Of a stretch of 64,000 nt of DNA, positions 6,495-15,208 are shown piece after piece. How positions within the stretch are numbered: the first letter of the stretch is position 1; each line of letters begins with the position of its first letter. The position numbers and the translations under genes are program-made. This DNA comes from DATGPD01 sp041398565 (GTDB taxonomy: Bacteria > Planctomycetota > UBA1135 > UBA2386): positions 496,001-560,000 of the forward strand of contig JAWKUN010000005.1 in assembly GCA_041398565.1 (NCBI GenBank), read 5' to 3'. The notes beneath the pieces are model-generated. The model did not search any database. It was not told the origin of the DNA and worked only from the letters and a program-made list of their open reading frames with translations.

Positions 6495-9281
6495 GTGCGC
6501 GGTTCCGAGCACGAGACCAAGACCAACGCTCAGGTAGAAGATCTGCTGGTGCGGTGCCTGGACGCGCACGAGCGTGGCGACCGCGCCGCCCTGGACGCGA
6601 TTCTGCGAGGCCATCCCGAGCACGTGGCGCTGATCCGCGCGGCACTCGCCAACCTCGACGGTGGACCCACGACCGCGGCTACGATCCCGCCTTTCGCGAC
6701 GTCGCCACCCGCCGTGCTCGGCGACTTCGAGATCCTGGGTGAACTCGGACGCGGCGGGATGGGGATCGTGTACGAAGCGCGGCAGCGCTCGCTCGGGCGT
6801 CGCGTGGCGCTCAAGGTGCTGCCTCCATGCTTCACCCTCGACGCCAAGGCGGTGGCGCGCTTCCAGCGCGAGGGGCTCGCCGCAGCGCGCCTGCGACACA
6901 GCGGCATCGTGCCGATCCACGCGGTCGGCGAGGAGCAAGGCTGCCACTGGTACGCCATGGACGTCGTGCCCGGTGCGCCACTCAACGCGGTCCTCGACGA
7001 CCTGCGGCGGCGCGCCATCGCGCACCTGGACGGTGCCGACGTCGGCCGAGTCGTCGATGCGCTGGTGCAGGAACCTGCCAAGGACACCGAGCACGTGTCC
7101 GTCACCGCGTCTACCGCCAGCACCCTTGTCGACCCGTGGTCGGCGAGCTTCGTGGCAACGATGCTCGAACTCGGAGCGCAGGTAGCCGATGCCCTCGCGG
7201 CGGCGCATGAGGCCGGCGTCGTTCACCGCGACGTCAAGCCCTCGAACATCCTGGTGCGACGCGACGGACGCGCCGTGCTGGTCGACTTCGGCCTCGCAGT
7301 GTTCGAGGCGGCACCGACGCTGACGCGCAGCGGCGGCTTCCTCGGGACTCCGAGCTACATGGCCCCGGAACAAGCCGTCGACGCACGCGCGGCCGACGCG
7401 CGCAGCGACGTGTTCTCCCTGGGCGCGACGTTGTACGAGATGGTGACGCTCCGGCGCCCGTTCGCCGGCGACAGCGACGCCGAGGTGCTGCACGCCCTGC
7501 GCAACAACGAGCCGACCTCGGTGCAGCGCCTACAACCGGCGGCGACCACCGATCTGGCGGCAGTGCTCGACAAGGCACTCGAGAAGGACCCCCTCCGTCG
7601 CTACGCGAGTGCCGCCGCCCTCGCCGCGGACCTGCGCGCCGTGCTGCGCCACCAGCCCGTCTCGGCGCGATCGATCACGCCGCTGGGCCGGGTGCGGCGC
7701 TGGACGCGGCGCGAACCGCTCAAGGCCATCCTGGCGGCCTTGCTCTTGCTCGGTGTGCCGGTCGTGGCCGCCCTCGGCGGTGTCCTCTACGCGCGAAGGC
7801 CCCTGGTCGCATTCGCCGAGCAGCGCCTCCGCAGCGAGCGCACCGAGGCCCATCTGCTGCACGGAGTTCTGCAGATGCTGAGCGGATCGCCGGCAGAAGG
7901 AGTCATCACCTTGCGGGCGGCCCGCGCCGAAGCGCCGGAGGACCCCGAAGTTGCGGCGCTCGAAGTGCTAGCGTTGGCCCACGCCGGTCGGGCCGAGGCA
8001 GCCACGGCGGCACTCGCTGGGGGGCGTTCGACCTGGCCCAGCACCACGACGCGCGCCTGGATCGAGGTCGCCTGCCTCGCCGCCGGTCGCGATCCCATCG
8101 CGGCCGACGTCAAGCGTCGTGGCCTCGGCGAGCCCGAAGGCGGCATCGAGCTGACGATGGCAGCACTCGCCGAGCAGGCCCGCACGGCCGATCGCGTCGA
8201 CTTCGCGGCACTGCGCCGTGCACAACGGTGGCTCGAGCGTGCGATCCTGCTGGCGCCACGACCGCGTCCACATCTCTTGTGTGCGCTCGCGCACGTGCTC
8301 CACTTCACCCACGACGCCGACACGGCGCGAGCCACCGCCGACGCCTTGGCGGCGCACTGGCCGGACGACGTGGCCGCGATGCTGGCGCAGGCGCGCGCCA
8401 GAGCCTTGTACGACCCGGCCGCCGCGGTGTCGCTCTACCGACGCGCTCGCGGCGGCGGTGCCGCCGAGACAGCGGTGCGCATCGGCTTGAGCGCGGCCCT
8501 CGAGGCCTTGGGCGACCGCACTGGTGCGCGAGATCTTCTGCGCGAAGTACCGGACGACGACCCCAACCACTACCTGGCGCAGTACGACCTGGGTCGTCTG
8601 GCCTTCGACGACGGCGACATGGATGCGGCCGAGACCCACTACCGAGCCGCCCTGCACGCGCGCCCGCAGCATCTCTCCACGGCGCTGGGTCTCGGCAACG
8701 TGCTGGCCCGCCGCGGCGAGCACCAGGCGGCCCTCGACCTCTTGCGGCCGTTCGTCGAGCGTCTCACCGGCAGCGTGCGCCTGCAGAACAACTACGCCGA
8801 GTCGCTCATCGCGGTCGGCCAGTCCGAGCAAGCCCTGCCTTACCTCGACCGCGCAATCGCCGCCGATCCCACCTACGACTACGCGTCGCTGACCAAGGCC
8901 ATCGCTCTCAAGCGTCTGGGACGGTCGCGGGAGGCGCACGAAGAGCTGCTGCGCGCGGTACGCGAGCGTCCCGAACGCGCCATGCGCTGGCGCTCCCTGG
9001 CACTGTTCCACCTGCAAGACGAGTCCTTCCCGGAGCGCGACTTGGACCTCGCACTCGACGCATTGCGGCGCGCCGCGATGTTGACCGACGGGGCGGCCAA
9101 TCGCTGCATGCTGAGGTCGGACGCGGTCGAAGTGCTTCTCGCCATGGAGCGCTACGCCGACGCGCGCCAAGAGATCGACCGCCTACGCGAGGAACTGTCC
9201 GCGGCGACCGACCCGCTGTCGCGCAAGCTCCTCGTCAACCTACAGAACCAGGACGAGACCTGCCGTCACCACGGGCATTGA
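6495..9281 (+). CDS. Membrane serine/threonine kinase with C-terminal TPR domain
   Basis: Transmembrane Hanks kinase of 928 aa. Residues 1-70 are helical. The kinase domain follows (about 75-395) with LGRGGMGIVYEA, VALKVL, a canonical HRD in VVHRDVKPSNILV, DFG and GTPSYMAPEQ. A roughly 45-residue insertion (around VDALVQEPAKDTEHVS) lies between the hinge and the catalytic loop. One membrane helix follows near 415-440 (ILAALLLLGVPVVAALGGVLY). The rest, about 450-900, is a solenoid of TPR-like repeats predicted to lie outside the cytoplasm. The GTG start is supported by a TAACAT box six bases upstream. All catalytic residues are present, unlike the non-RD kinase at 1-1038. The ECF gene at 9367 is convergent. 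Confidence 0.93.
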   Translation: MRGSEHETKTNAQVEDLLVRCLDAHERGDRAALDAILRGHPEHVALIRAALANLDGGPTTAATIPPFATSPPAVLGDFEILGELGRGGMGIVYEARQRSLGRRVALKVLPPCFTLDAKAVARFQREGLAAARLRHSGIVPIHAVGEEQGCHWYAMDVVPGAPLNAVLDDLRRRAIAHLDGADVGRVVDALVQEPAKDTEHVSVTASTASTLVDPWSASFVATMLELGAQVADALAAAHEAGVVHRDVKPSNILVRRDGRAVLVDFGLAVFEAAPTLTRSGGFLGTPSYMAPEQAVDARAADARSDVFSLGATLYEMVTLRRPFAGDSDAEVLHALRNNEPTSVQRLQPAATTDLAAVLDKALEKDPLRRYASAAALAADLRAVLRHQPVSARSITPLGRVRRWTRREPLKAILAALLLLGVPVVAALGGVLYARRPLVAFAEQRLRSERTEAHLLHGVLQMLSGSPAEGVITLRAARAEAPEDPEVAALEVLALAHAGRAEAATAALAGGRSTWPSTTTRAWIEVACLAAGRDPIAADVKRRGLGEPEGGIELTMAALAEQARTADRVDFAALRRAQRWLERAILLAPRPRPHLLCALAHVLHFTHDADTARATADALAAHWPDDVAAMLAQARARALYDPAAAVSLYRRARGGGAAETAVRIGLSAALEALGDRTGARDLLREVPDDDPNHYLAQYDLGRLAFDDGDMDAAETHYRAALHARPQHLSTALGLGNVLARRGEHQAALDLLRPFVERLTGSVRLQNNYAESLIAVGQSEQALPYLDRAIAADPTYDYASLTKAIALKRLGRSREAHEELLRAVRERPERAMRWRSLALFHLQDESFPERDLDLALDALRRAAMLTDGAANRCMLRSDAVEVLLAMERYADARQEIDRLREELSAATDPLSRKLLVNLQNQDETCRHHGH

Positions 9282-9366
9282 CCCGTGTGCGCACGGGCAT
9301 CCTGCCAGCGAGCTCGCGATGGCGTGCCGCGAGCCGCGACGCCGGCCATCGAGGGAGGCCGAGCCC

Positions 9367-9969
9367 TCAGGACGACGGGCCCTCCCCCGCCTCGAGCTCG
9401 ATGGTCAAGCGCGCGATCGCCCGGTGTACCAGGTTGCGCACGGCTCCCTGGCTACGCCCCATGCGTTCAGCGATCTCGGCATACTCGAGGCCCATCATGC
9501 GACGCATCGAGACGGCCTCTCGGTAGTCGTCGGGCAGCGCATCGAACGCGCGCTCGATACGGGCGACCTCTTCCTGCGCCGCGAGGACGCGGCTCGGTGT
9601 GGCAAGCGTCCGGTAGGCGTCGAGCACATCGCGGGAGACCATGCCGTCGATCGGCTGTTCGCGGCTCGCATTGCGACGCTGAGCGCCGAGGTCCCTTGCC
9701 CGGTGCAACAGCTTGTGCCGGGCACGGGTGTAGAGCCAGTGCTTGAACGCTGCCTCGCCGCGATACTCGAAGCGCCCGATCTCCCCGAGCACCTCGCGGC
9801 AGACCGACTGCACCAGATCCGAGCAGGACTCCTTGGCGCGCAGCAGACCACCCATGCGCAGGCGCAAGTAGGCCTGGAGGCCAGGAAGGTGCCGCACCAC
9901 CAACCCGGCGAGCGCTGTCGGCTCTCCGGACTGCAGTCGTTCGACGTCACAGCGACTGTCGTCGGGCAT
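9367..9969 (-). CDS. ECF-type RNA polymerase sigma factor
   Basis: Sigma factor of 200 aa. Region 2 (ALAGLVVRHLPGLQAYLRLRMG, SDLVQSVCREVL, FKHWLYTRARHKLLHRARDL) recognises the -10. Region 4 (ALPDDYREAVSMRRMMGLEYAEIAERMGRSQGAVRNLVHRAIARL) recognises the -35. The GC-rich linker includes a basic, Ser/Arg-rich stretch. It is convergent with the TPR kinase and 86 bp from it, a common planctomycete pairing that suggests a shared signalling route. A copy of the long dispersed element (family A) lies 134 bp upstream of the start. Confidence 0.92.
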   Translation of the reverse strand: MPDDSRCDVERLQSGEPTALAGLVVRHLPGLQAYLRLRMGGLLRAKESCSDLVQSVCREVLGEIGRFEYRGEAAFKHWLYTRARHKLLHRARDLGAQRRNASREQPIDGMVSRDVLDAYRTLATPSRVLAAQEEVARIERAFDALPDDYREAVSMRRMMGLEYAEIAERMGRSQGAVRNLVHRAIARLTIELEAGEGPSS

Positions 9970-10333
9970 GGGCGTGCCGAGTCAATGGTAGCAGCCCGCC
10001 GCCGGGGTCGAACGGTCGCGCCATTCGTCACGCGGCACGGAGCGGCATCCGGCCATGGCGGCGGACCTTGCCACCAGACGACCCGCCGATGGGCCACGCT
10101 AGGCATCCTCGCGGCGCGGAATGAGGCGCCGCCACGCCGAGTCGCACCGTAGGCCCCGAGACGATGGCAGGCTGGTCGGCGCCACTCGGCGCGCAGCGCC
10201 GACTCGCATCCCAGTTTGCGGCGGCCACCCGGGACGGTCGCGCCGGCGAGAAAAGTCCGCGGTGCACGGTGACAGATCGAGCCGGCTCCGGCCTTTCCAG
10301 ACGCCCGAACCCCGAACCTCCGCCAACGGAACC
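9970..10333. other. Intergenic region between divergent genes, holds a family A repeat
   Basis: The 364-bp gap lies between the ECF gene (- strand) and the secreted protein at 10334 (+ strand). A family A element occupies 10103-10226. No convincing -10 box was found close to either start. No small ORF with coding character was seen. Confidence 0.6.
10103..10226 (-). repeat. Dispersed structured repeat (family A), copy 3
   Basis: Contains the hairpin arms GTCGGCGC and GCGCCGAC, followed by a second arm pair (GCA...TGC) and, at the other end, a CGCGAGGAT segment. It is shorter than the copies at 24744 and 37935. Confidence 0.6.
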
Positions 10334-12721
10334 ATGAAGCCATCGCTCGCCTCGATTCTCGCCTGGTGCCTAGGCCTCGCCTGCGCAGCGGCCGCGCAGG
10401 ACCCGACCAAGGTCCTCGTCCCCCTACCTCCCCTCGACCTCGACCGAAAGCCTCGGTCGTCACTGCCACCGAGCCCGACGCCACCCGTCGCGGCTGGAGC
10501 CTCCACCAAAGGTCCGGCCGCGGTCGGCGCTCCGCGCCGAGCGGGATCGGTCAAACCACCGGAGCACGCTGGTCTCGCGACCCTCCCCAACGGCAAGTCC
10601 TTCCGACCGAGCATGCCACAAGACCAGGTGGTGCTCGGCAGCAATGGTGCCGACGCGATCTGGGCGCGCGGGGCCACCTACAAGGCGATCCTGACCAGCG
10701 ACACGTTCCAATACGTGCCCTTCTTCGGCTCCGACGCGGAGCGGGACCATCCGCTGTCACTGACCCTGCTCGCGGTCCGCACCGGCAGCACCCCGACGAT
10801 GCTGGATGAGCCGGCGCTCCGCCGCAGCGGCCAGGTCTTGAGTGTCGAGCGTGGTGCGGTCGTCGAGCGCTACCGCGTCGGGGCCCGACAGGTCGAGCAG
10901 GACTTCGTCATCCGCGAGCGCTTCGCGGGCGCGCTCGAGGTCGAGCTACGGGTGCAGACCGAGCTGGTCGGTCAGCGTGATCGAGACGGGCTGGTCTTTG
11001 CCTCACCGCTGGGGCACGTCCACTACGGCGATGCCGTGTTGGTCGATGCGCACGGGGATCGACTGCCGATGCAGACACGCCTGGTCGGCAACACACTCAC
11101 TCTCAGCGCCAGCGCGGCAACCATCGCCGCGGCGGTGTTCCCGATCACGGTCGATCCGATCCTGCGCACCTTCACCGCGCAGCAGAGCAGCAGTGCCCTG
11201 ACCTTCCCCGACATCGCCTTCTCTGCCGTCTCCGGCCGCTACTTGGTGGTGTGGACCGTCATCTTCAGCACCGCGGACTACGACCTGCACGCAGTCGAAG
11301 TCGACCGCGACGGCAACATCGTGCCCGGAAGCCTGTCGCTGCTCGACATCTCGACCGACAGCTGGCAGAGCGGTCGCGTCGCCGCCAGCGGCAGCAACTT
11401 CTTGGCCGTGGCAACACGCACGCCGAACGGTGGTAGTGCCCGCAGCGTCTGGGGCGTGACCCGCAGCGTCGGCTCCAACACCGTCGGCACGCCCTTCGAG
11501 ATCAGCGGCCCCGAGTTCGGCGACAAGGTTCGTCCCGACGTCGGCGGCGAGTTCGCCGCCCCCTCGGCGTTCTGTGTCGTGTGGCAACGCAACTTCTCGG
11601 CCACAGACCACGACATCCATTACCGGATGGTGACCACGACAGGGACCCCGATCGGCTCGGTGGCGCAGATCGACAACTCCAACGGCGACGACTACTCGCC
11701 GCGCATCGCCAACAGCGACGGGGCGCTGCCGAGCCAGCAGCAGGTATGGCCGGTGACTTGGGTGCGCCAAGTGAACGGGCAACGGGACATCTACGGCGCG
11801 CGCGTGCGCTGGAACGGGAACCTGGACACGCCGACCTTCCCGATCGACACCGCCGCTGCCGACGACGACACCGAACCCTGCCCGACTTCGCTCAGCAACG
11901 ATTTGGCCGGCGGTCGTTACTGGCTCGTCGCCTTCACCACGGCCGCGCGCGGCGACCAGGACATCTACCTGCGGGTGTTTCGCGACGGCACGACCCCAGC
12001 GCCTGTCCACAGTGGCTTCCTGGCCGACCGCGAGGGCCTGTCGTCGACGGTGCGCGTCCGCAATCAGTCCCGTCCGCACGCCGACACCGACGGCAGTCGC
12101 TTCGCAGTCTCCTACCTCGACGAGTACTCGCCCACGGACCGCGACATCTACGTCTCGACCCTGTACTTCGGCATGGACCTCTTCCTGGTCGAAGCTCGCG
12201 CCGCGCTGTCCAGGTCCGTCCTGGACACCTCCACCGCCGGCCTGGTCGCCAACCGCAGCGGCGGCGGCGAAGCGCTGCGGTTCGGCTGCGTCTGGGATCT
12301 CGACTCACCGCCCACCAGTTTCGCGATCGAGGGCAGCGTGTACCAAGGCGTCACCCCCAACGGCGGATTCAGCAGGCGGGCCACGGCTTGTGGCGGCCTA
12401 CAGATCTCGTACGCGAGCGGCAGCCCTGTCCCGGCGCCGGGCCAGACCATCCGCTTCGACCTCAGCGGTGCATCGGGACCCGAAGTCGTGTTTCTCGGCG
12501 CACCGGCGTCGACCGTCCTGTGCCGCGGCAGCACGTGCCAGCTCGGCACGACTATGGCGGTGATGCTGCTCGGTTCGACCCTGACCCTGTCGATCCCCAA
12601 CGTGCCGAGCCTGATCCACGCGACGATCGCGGTGCAAGGAGGCGCCGTCGGGACGCCGGGCGGCTGCGCAAACCTCGGTCAGGCGGTGGTCTCGGACACC
12701 GTGGACGTCACGATCCGCTAG
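10334..12721 (+). CDS. Large secreted beta-rich protein with lineage-type C-terminal domain
   Basis: Secreted protein of 795 aa of unknown function. Signal peptide: KPSLASILAWCLGLACAAAAQD. The N-terminal third contains a module common in big exported proteins, ending HVHYGDAVLVDAHGDRL...FPITVDPILR. Repeated blades follow (ISFxxVSGRYLVVW-like, GGxFAxPSAFCVVWQR, GGRYWLVAF, DGSRFAVSY), each about 100 residues, consistent with a beta-propeller. The last 110 residues (ACGGLQISYASGSPVPAPGQ to SDTVDVTIR) form a domain shared with proteins at 13007, 13747, 39637 and 44624. ATG 10334 directly precedes the signal peptide. No enzymatic motif is seen; a surface or matrix role is inference. Confidence 0.85.
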   Translation: MKPSLASILAWCLGLACAAAAQDPTKVLVPLPPLDLDRKPRSSLPPSPTPPVAAGASTKGPAAVGAPRRAGSVKPPEHAGLATLPNGKSFRPSMPQDQVVLGSNGADAIWARGATYKAILTSDTFQYVPFFGSDAERDHPLSLTLLAVRTGSTPTMLDEPALRRSGQVLSVERGAVVERYRVGARQVEQDFVIRERFAGALEVELRVQTELVGQRDRDGLVFASPLGHVHYGDAVLVDAHGDRLPMQTRLVGNTLTLSASAATIAAAVFPITVDPILRTFTAQQSSSALTFPDIAFSAVSGRYLVVWTVIFSTADYDLHAVEVDRDGNIVPGSLSLLDISTDSWQSGRVAASGSNFLAVATRTPNGGSARSVWGVTRSVGSNTVGTPFEISGPEFGDKVRPDVGGEFAAPSAFCVVWQRNFSATDHDIHYRMVTTTGTPIGSVAQIDNSNGDDYSPRIANSDGALPSQQQVWPVTWVRQVNGQRDIYGARVRWNGNLDTPTFPIDTAAADDDTEPCPTSLSNDLAGGRYWLVAFTTAARGDQDIYLRVFRDGTTPAPVHSGFLADREGLSSTVRVRNQSRPHADTDGSRFAVSYLDEYSPTDRDIYVSTLYFGMDLFLVEARAALSRSVLDTSTAGLVANRSGGGEALRFGCVWDLDSPPTSFAIEGSVYQGVTPNGGFSRRATACGGLQISYASGSPVPAPGQTIRFDLSGASGPEVVFLGAPASTVLCRGSTCQLGTTMAVMLLGSTLTLSIPNVPSLIHATIAVQGGAVGTPGGCANLGQAVVSDTVDVTIR

Positions 12722-12755
12722 CCGAAGGCTCGCGATCGCGAAGGCCATCGCCAGC
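12722..12755 (+). repeat. Short 3' repeat with GCGATCGC core (family C), copy 1
   Basis: GGCTCGCGATCGCGAAGGCC and following bases lie directly after the stop codon. A close match follows the stop codon at 48529. Confidence 0.5.
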
Positions 12756-12760
12756 AACAT

Positions 12761-12803
12761 GGCTCGGAGCGTGTACGCTCGATTCTCTCTCACGCTCCGA
12801 GCC
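12761..12803. terminator. Perfect 13-bp inverted repeat between convergent genes
   Basis: GGCTCGGAGCGTG (12761-12773) pairs exactly with CACGCTCCGAGCC (12791-12803) around a 17-nt loop. It lies between genes that converge (10334+ and 13007-) and could end transcription from both sides. No U-tract follows, so a factor-assisted stop or another role is possible. Confidence 0.55.
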
Positions 12804-12818
12804 TGGAGTTCGAGCCGG

Positions 12819-12860
12819 CGTTCAGCGGTGGGGCCTGCCTCGAGCCGCTGCACGGCTGTC
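12819..12860 (+). repeat. Two-hairpin dispersed repeat (family B), partial copy 5
   Basis: Matches the first half of copy 2 (GCGTTCAGCGGTGG, then GCCGCTGCA.GGCTG) but diverges in the second hairpin. It lies in a convergent intergenic region, so it is not a leader here. Confidence 0.45.
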
Positions 12861-13006
12861 GTCGCGGTGTCGGTCCGCAGCGGAACCGCGCGGTCTTCGC
12901 GCAGCTTGCCCCGTGCGGATCTCCACGGTCGCCGCGTGCGACGAGACCAAGCCGCGTCGACCCGGACGAACACGCCGGCTCGGCGGGACGTCGCCGGTCG
13001 CGGAGA

Positions 13007-13504
13007 CTAGTTGATCGTCAGCTCGATCGCCCGAGTGAACGCCGGTTGGAAGTTGTCGTACACGAGGCCCTGGAAGTGGACCATCGTGCCCACCGGCAGG
13101 CGTGGCAGCGTGAGCGTGACCATCACTTGGTTGGCGGTCTCGCCGCAGTTGCCGCGCGCTGCCCCGGTGATGCTCCCCGACGTCGCGAGCACCAGCAGCG
13201 TGTTCAAGTCGACCAGCAAGGTGTTGCCGATGCCCGGCACCGGGAGGCCAGGACAGGGCACCGCGGGACCGGCGCCGATCATGACCGCCCCGGGCCACTG
13301 GTCCTGGCCGAGCAGGCGGATGCCGATCGTGTCGCCGACCAGCGCGGTCGCCTGACCGGTGCTGTTGCAGGTGAAGCCGCACAGCACGCCCGAGAGCGTG
13401 ACCACGCCGCGGAAGAGGTTGATGCCGACCGACCCCTGGGCCCGGAGGCACGGCGGCGACAGCGACAAGACGGCGGCGAGAACGAGGAGCTTGCGTGTGT
13501 GCAT
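13007..13504 (-). CDS. Small secreted protein, stand-alone C-terminal-type domain
   Basis: Secreted protein of 165 aa. A signal peptide (HTRKLLVLAAVLSLSPPCLRAQ) is followed by a beta-rich domain that looks like a stand-alone version of the C-terminal domain in the neighbouring large secreted proteins (TGQATALVGDTIGIRLLG..., VDLNTLLVLATSGS..., VHFQGLVYDNFQPAFT). Four to five cysteines (CGFTC, VPCPG, GNCGE) could form disulfides. ATG at 13502-13504 directly precedes the signal peptide. The genes on both sides are on the + strand. Function unknown. Confidence 0.8.
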   Translation of the reverse strand: MHTRKLLVLAAVLSLSPPCLRAQGSVGINLFRGVVTLSGVLCGFTCNSTGQATALVGDTIGIRLLGQDQWPGAVMIGAGPAVPCPGLPVPGIGNTLLVDLNTLLVLATSGSITGAARGNCGETANQVMVTLTLPRLPVGTMVHFQGLVYDNFQPAFTRAIELTIN

Positions 13505-13746
13505 GAGCGGTGTCCTGGCGACGGACTGGACGGGAGCGGGTGGCGCCGCGGGACGCCACCCGCTCCATGATGCCACGCGCCGCCCGCGACGGGAGGCGCG
13601 CGACAAGATCTCGTGAAGGCTCGCAACGAGGGCTGCCCGAGCCAGGCGGTGGAGCTAAGACCGTGGCGGCGCTCCGACGAGCGCTCGATCGCTCCGGGCC
13701 TGCTGCCAGGGCGTTCGGAGGTTCACGGATCCACCTACGAATTCCG

Positions 13747-14778
13747 ATGCGCTGCACACTCTCTCTCGTCTCCGTCTTGTCCCTCGCGTCCCTCGCCTCC
13801 GCCCAGGTCGTGGCCAGCGACGCCTTCTCCTACACCGGCGCGCTCACCGCCAACGGCTGGGTGGCGCACAGTGGCGCCGGCAACAAGCAGATCATGTCCA
13901 ACGGCTCGTACGCGACGCTGGACCAGAGCGCCGGCTCGGGCGAGGACGTCAACAAGTCGTTCGCACCTTTCGCCGCCACCGACACGATCTACGCGTCCTT
14001 CCGCTTCCGCGTCCCCTCCGGCAATCCCGTCAACCCGGACAACGACGGTCTCTACTTCGCCCACTTCAAGGACTCGGGCACGCTGTTCCGTGCGCGCACC
14101 GGCCTCATGAGCCCTGCGGCCGCGGGTGACTTCGGCCTCGCCATCAACGCCGACAACGGCAGCCTGGGTGCCGGCGCCGTCTGGCCCGGCGACCTCGCCT
14201 TCGACACTTGGTACGCCGTGGTGATCTCTTGGGACGCGTCGACCGGTCGCAGCGAGCTGTGGCTCGACCCCACCTGTGGCTCGGCGCCGAGCATCAACCA
14301 CACCGGCACGTTCATGGGTGACGCCATGGAGGGCTTCGCCTTCCGCCAGTCCAACGACTACACCGGCTTCATCGACGTCGACGACGTCGTGGTCGGTCGC
14401 TCGTTCGCGGACGTGCTGCCCGGCACCGGCACCTTCTCGGTGACGTGCAGCGGCTGCGCCGGCCTGGCGCAGACCGCCAGCGGCAGCCCGAACATCGGCG
14501 GCAACGTCTACTTCTCGGTGCCGAACGCGACGGCGATGTTCATCGGTCTCAGCAACACCTGCCTGCCGCTCTGCCCGGCTGGCTGCAACCTCGGCACGGA
14601 CGTGACCGTCCTGATCTTCGGCTCGCAGATCGGCCTGCGGATCCCGTGCAACTCCAGCCTGGTCGGTGGCAACGTCTACTCGCAGGGTATCGAGGCCGGC
14701 AACGGCGGCTGCGCCGCCAGCGTCTTCGGCGTCGCGATCGCGACGTCGGACACGATCCGTACCACGATCGGCAGCTGA
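13747..14778 (+). CDS. Secreted protein with laminin-G-like fold and shared C-terminal domain
   Basis: Secreted protein of 343 aa. Signal peptide RCTLSLVSVLSLASLASAQ. Residues about 20-225 resemble a concanavalin/LamG-type sandwich (DTIYASFRFRVPSG, DTWYAVVISWDASTGRSELWLDP, GFAFRQSNDYTGFIDVDDVVVG). These folds often bind polysaccharide, which fits a surface role but is inference. The C-terminal 110 residues (CSGCAGLAQTASGSPNIGG to SDTIRTTIGS) are the shared domain, rich in paired cysteines (CLPLCPAGC). ATG 13747 directly precedes the signal peptide; a TACGAA box lies five bases upstream. Confidence 0.82.
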   Translation: MRCTLSLVSVLSLASLASAQVVASDAFSYTGALTANGWVAHSGAGNKQIMSNGSYATLDQSAGSGEDVNKSFAPFAATDTIYASFRFRVPSGNPVNPDNDGLYFAHFKDSGTLFRARTGLMSPAAAGDFGLAINADNGSLGAGAVWPGDLAFDTWYAVVISWDASTGRSELWLDPTCGSAPSINHTGTFMGDAMEGFAFRQSNDYTGFIDVDDVVVGRSFADVLPGTGTFSVTCSGCAGLAQTASGSPNIGGNVYFSVPNATAMFIGLSNTCLPLCPAGCNLGTDVTVLIFGSQIGLRIPCNSSLVGGNVYSQGIEAGNGGCAASVFGVAIATSDTIRTTIGS

Positions 14779-15208
14779 CGCGCCGCGTCGCGCCGGCAAC
14801 GGCACATCGGCCCGAAGTCGACGCTTCGAGCCGCAGCGTGTCCCGCCGCCGGCGGCCGTGCAGCAACGCCCACCGGGCGCGGTCGATTCGCGCTCGGTCG
14901 GCCACGGCGAGTCCCGTCGACCCGACGGCCGATTCCCTCGGGCTCGTGCTCTCGAACGCTGCGGCGGCCACCATCGGCACTCGCCGAACCGGCGCTTGCC
15001 TCCGCCCGCCTGCCGCGGAAGCCGACCTGCACCGAGACTCGAGCACGGTGCCGGAGCGAAGGCGGAATCGTGCGAGAAAACGTGGCAGGTGCGGACGCCC
15101 CTCGACGTTGTCCAAAGCGCTTCCGGGCCGACGGCTGGTGCGACCTCCAGCCCCCGGAGCCAGGAGACAACCCCGACTGTGCGCGGCCCGCGGGCCGCAG
15201 GAGACGTC
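14779..15208. other. 430-bp intergenic region, no supported feature
   Basis: Open frames here are arginine-rich and low-complexity, typical of non-coding high-GC DNA. I see no tRNA, no clear hairpin and no match to the dispersed repeats. A purine-rich stretch CAGGAGA at the end serves as ribosome binding site for the next gene. Confidence 0.5.

Noticed and set aside
9970..10333. Small coding genes in the intergenic region
   Set aside because: Frames are arginine/alanine/proline-rich and overlap a structured repeat; no start with promoter or ribosome binding site.
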